The translations under genes and the position numbers were made by a program. Of a stretch of DNA of 34,114 nucleotides, positions 32,898 through 34,114 are shown piece by piece. The stretch comes from Legionella gresilensis (lineage in GTDB: Bacteria; Pseudomonadota; Gammaproteobacteria; Legionellales; Legionellaceae). Position 1 is the first letter of the stretch, and each line of letters opens with the position of its first letter. The notes under the pieces were generated by a model. The model was given only the letters and a program-made list of their open reading frames with translations. It was not told the origin of the DNA and did not search any database. The stretch covers positions 1 through 34,114 of the forward strand of contig NZ_CAAAHX010000017.1 in assembly GCF_900639865.1 (NCBI RefSeq). The letters run 5' to 3'.

Positions 32898-34114
32898 TTA
32901 ATTAAGATTTGCTTGATAGCTTTCTTCTTTAGTTAAAATAGCCTTAATGAGAGATAAACATGTAAGTTGATTAGGAGCAAGAGTTACCTTAAAGAAATGA
33001 TTTTTTTGCCCTGCTTGCAACTCTTTTTCAAAAAGCTCTATTTGATGTAATAGTGCTTCTGCATCTAAACTTTCTTGCATTGCATCTACTTCATTAACCA
33101 ATTTGTTTAAAGCCTTTATATCATGACCGGATTTCACTGATTCCCTCAACGTATTTTTTAAAATAAATAAGATACGCTGCTGGGGTAGCAGTGAATGATA
33201 AATGGTTTTTTCGTTAGTGTCCTTGGGCAGCAAGTAATTTAGCACCTGCATTTTGAACTCAGGGGTCAACTTGAGAAGATGTGCTGACAATTGAGTAAAA
33301 GGAATAAACCTCATTTTTGTTTCTTTTATTGCTTTATTTCGCTCTAAATAAGTTTCAATTAACTTTTTTTGCTCGTTATTAACCAGTGAAAGATTGGTTA
33401 CTTTAGTAATAGAATAATTAGTTTTTAATAATTCTAATAAACAAGTAATAGACTTTTCTAAAAGCTTTTTATTCATATTAATAAAAGAAAATTGATTGGG
33501 TGAATGATATCGCGATAAAACTTTTTGTAGTTGCTGAGTAGAGCCGGATGCTGCAGCATAATGCGTTATATTGAAGCCATACTTGTTTGTTTCTAAAAGT
33601 TGCTCCGGATAATTATTTTCAAACCATGTTAACGCCTCAACATTGCCTGACAATGCAGCATAATAACCAGGCATGCTACCTGACTTGTCTCTTTTTAAGA
33701 ATTCGTCGGGATAATTCCTATAAAACCAGTCTAGTGTTTGAGTAAAGCCCATCCAGGCAGCGTTAAAAACTGGACTAATTCCATTACTATCTCTGATAAG
33801 TAACTGCTGAGGGTAATGAGCTTGCATCCAAGTTAGTGCATCAGCAGAGCCAGATAAAGCTATGTAGTGGCCATGAGTAACGTTCCCATAACTTCTCTCT
33901 AGTAATTGTTCGGGATAATTTGCTTTGAACCAATCTAAGGCTTTAGTACACCCAGACATTGCAGCATAGTGACTTGCATTTCTACCTTTACTATCTCTTT
34001 TTACTAATTGTTCAGGTGAGTTCATTTTAAACCAATTTAAAGCGTCAACATTTCCAGCCCAGCTAGCATAATGAACTAATGCCGCTCCTACATTATCTGT
34101 CGCCTCTTTATATT
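32898..34114 (-). CDS. Ankyrin-type repeat protein (5' end outside window), candidate effector
   Basis: At least 404 codons; the frame is still open at the window edge, so the Met at 34025 is not the real start. The N-terminal visible part has six or so 33-residue repeats of the form L-x-x-(R/E)-(D/S)-x-x-G-x-x-x-x-(H/Y)-Y-A-A-x-S-G-x-x-x-A-L-x-W-(F/M)-x-x-(N/H)-Y-P-(E/Q)-(Q/E)-(L/F). The helix pair and the HYAA.SG turn are ankyrin-like, with HYAA in place of the usual TPLH. About 200 residues of non-repeat helices follow (for example QLSAHLLKLTPEFKMQVLNY). Ankyrin effectors are common in Legionella; translocation here is inferred. Confidence 0.7.
   Translation of the reverse strand, partial: YKEATDNVGAALVHYASWAGNVDALNWFKMNSPEQLVKRDSKGRNASHYAAMSGCTKALDWFKANYPEQLLERSYGNVTHGHYIALSGSADALTWMQAHYPQQLLIRDSNGISPVFNAAWMGFTQTLDWFYRNYPDEFLKRDKSGSMPGYYAALSGNVEALTWFENNYPEQLLETNKYGFNITHYAAASGSTQQLQKVLSRYHSPNQFSFINMNKKLLEKSITCLLELLKTNYSITKVTNLSLVNNEQKKLIETYLERNKAIKETKMRFIPFTQLSAHLLKLTPEFKMQVLNYLLPKDTNEKTIYHSLLPQQRILFILKNTLRESVKSGHDIKALNKLVNEVDAMQESLDAEALLHQIELFEKELQAGQKNHFFKVTLAPNQLTCLSLIKAILTKEESYQANLN

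Overview
The window is AT-rich and reads as an accessory region of a Legionella chromosome or plasmid. Three things point there. First, an LvrA-LvrB-LvrC set (LvrC is a CsrA paralogue) heads a genomic-island type (G-type, PFGI/ICEHin-like) conjugative type IV secretion operon, the arrangement known from Legionella integrative conjugative elements. Second, the right end holds effector-like genes: BspA-type leucine-rich repeats with a CaaX-like C-terminus, ankyrin-like repeats, and a possible CheD-like deamidase. Third, codon and base use are AT-rich throughout. The assignment is an inference from gene content.

Layout. 1-126 is the start of an unknown minus-strand gene. 208-2640 holds a tyrosine recombinase (526-1425) and an overlapping, catalytically degenerate recombinase paralogue (1418-2239), flanked on both sides by direct copies of a structured element whose central stem covaries between copies. 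2655-2800 is a run of four hairpins. 2812-5624 is a HEPN-domain protein plus an intact UvrD-like helicase, a candidate defence pair. 5850-5894 is a degenerate 3' part of a tRNA-Phe, probably an old attachment site. 6071-7250 is a DUF3800 protein plus a probable PBECR-type nuclease, placed directly downstream of the coupling protein gene.

7269-24060 is the conjugation apparatus, read leftward from PilL-like through TIGR03759, TIGR03765, TIGR03747, RAQPRD, the small inner-membrane proteins, TIGR03746/03749/03752, a lipoprotein, the TraC/VirB4 ATPase, TraU-like, TIGR03755, TraG-N and TraD. It is tightly packed with many overlaps. One small SHOCT-like gene (9629-9844) runs against it. No relaxase and no TIGR03757 (TraW-position) gene is in the window. 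24094-25542 is lvrC-lvrB-lvrA; LvrA and LvrB look like a phage O/P-type replication pair. A divergent S24-type repressor (25733-26413) shares a 190-bp palindrome-rich control region with lvrA.

26477-27774 is a GNAT acetyltransferase whose tail was replaced by insertion of an 814-bp, decayed IS6-family element. 27775-34114 is a cargo/effector region: an RsbT-like gene scrap, the LRR-CaaX protein, the CheD-like protein, an unknown helical protein, a decayed gene (32301-32702), and an ankyrin-type gene running off the right edge.
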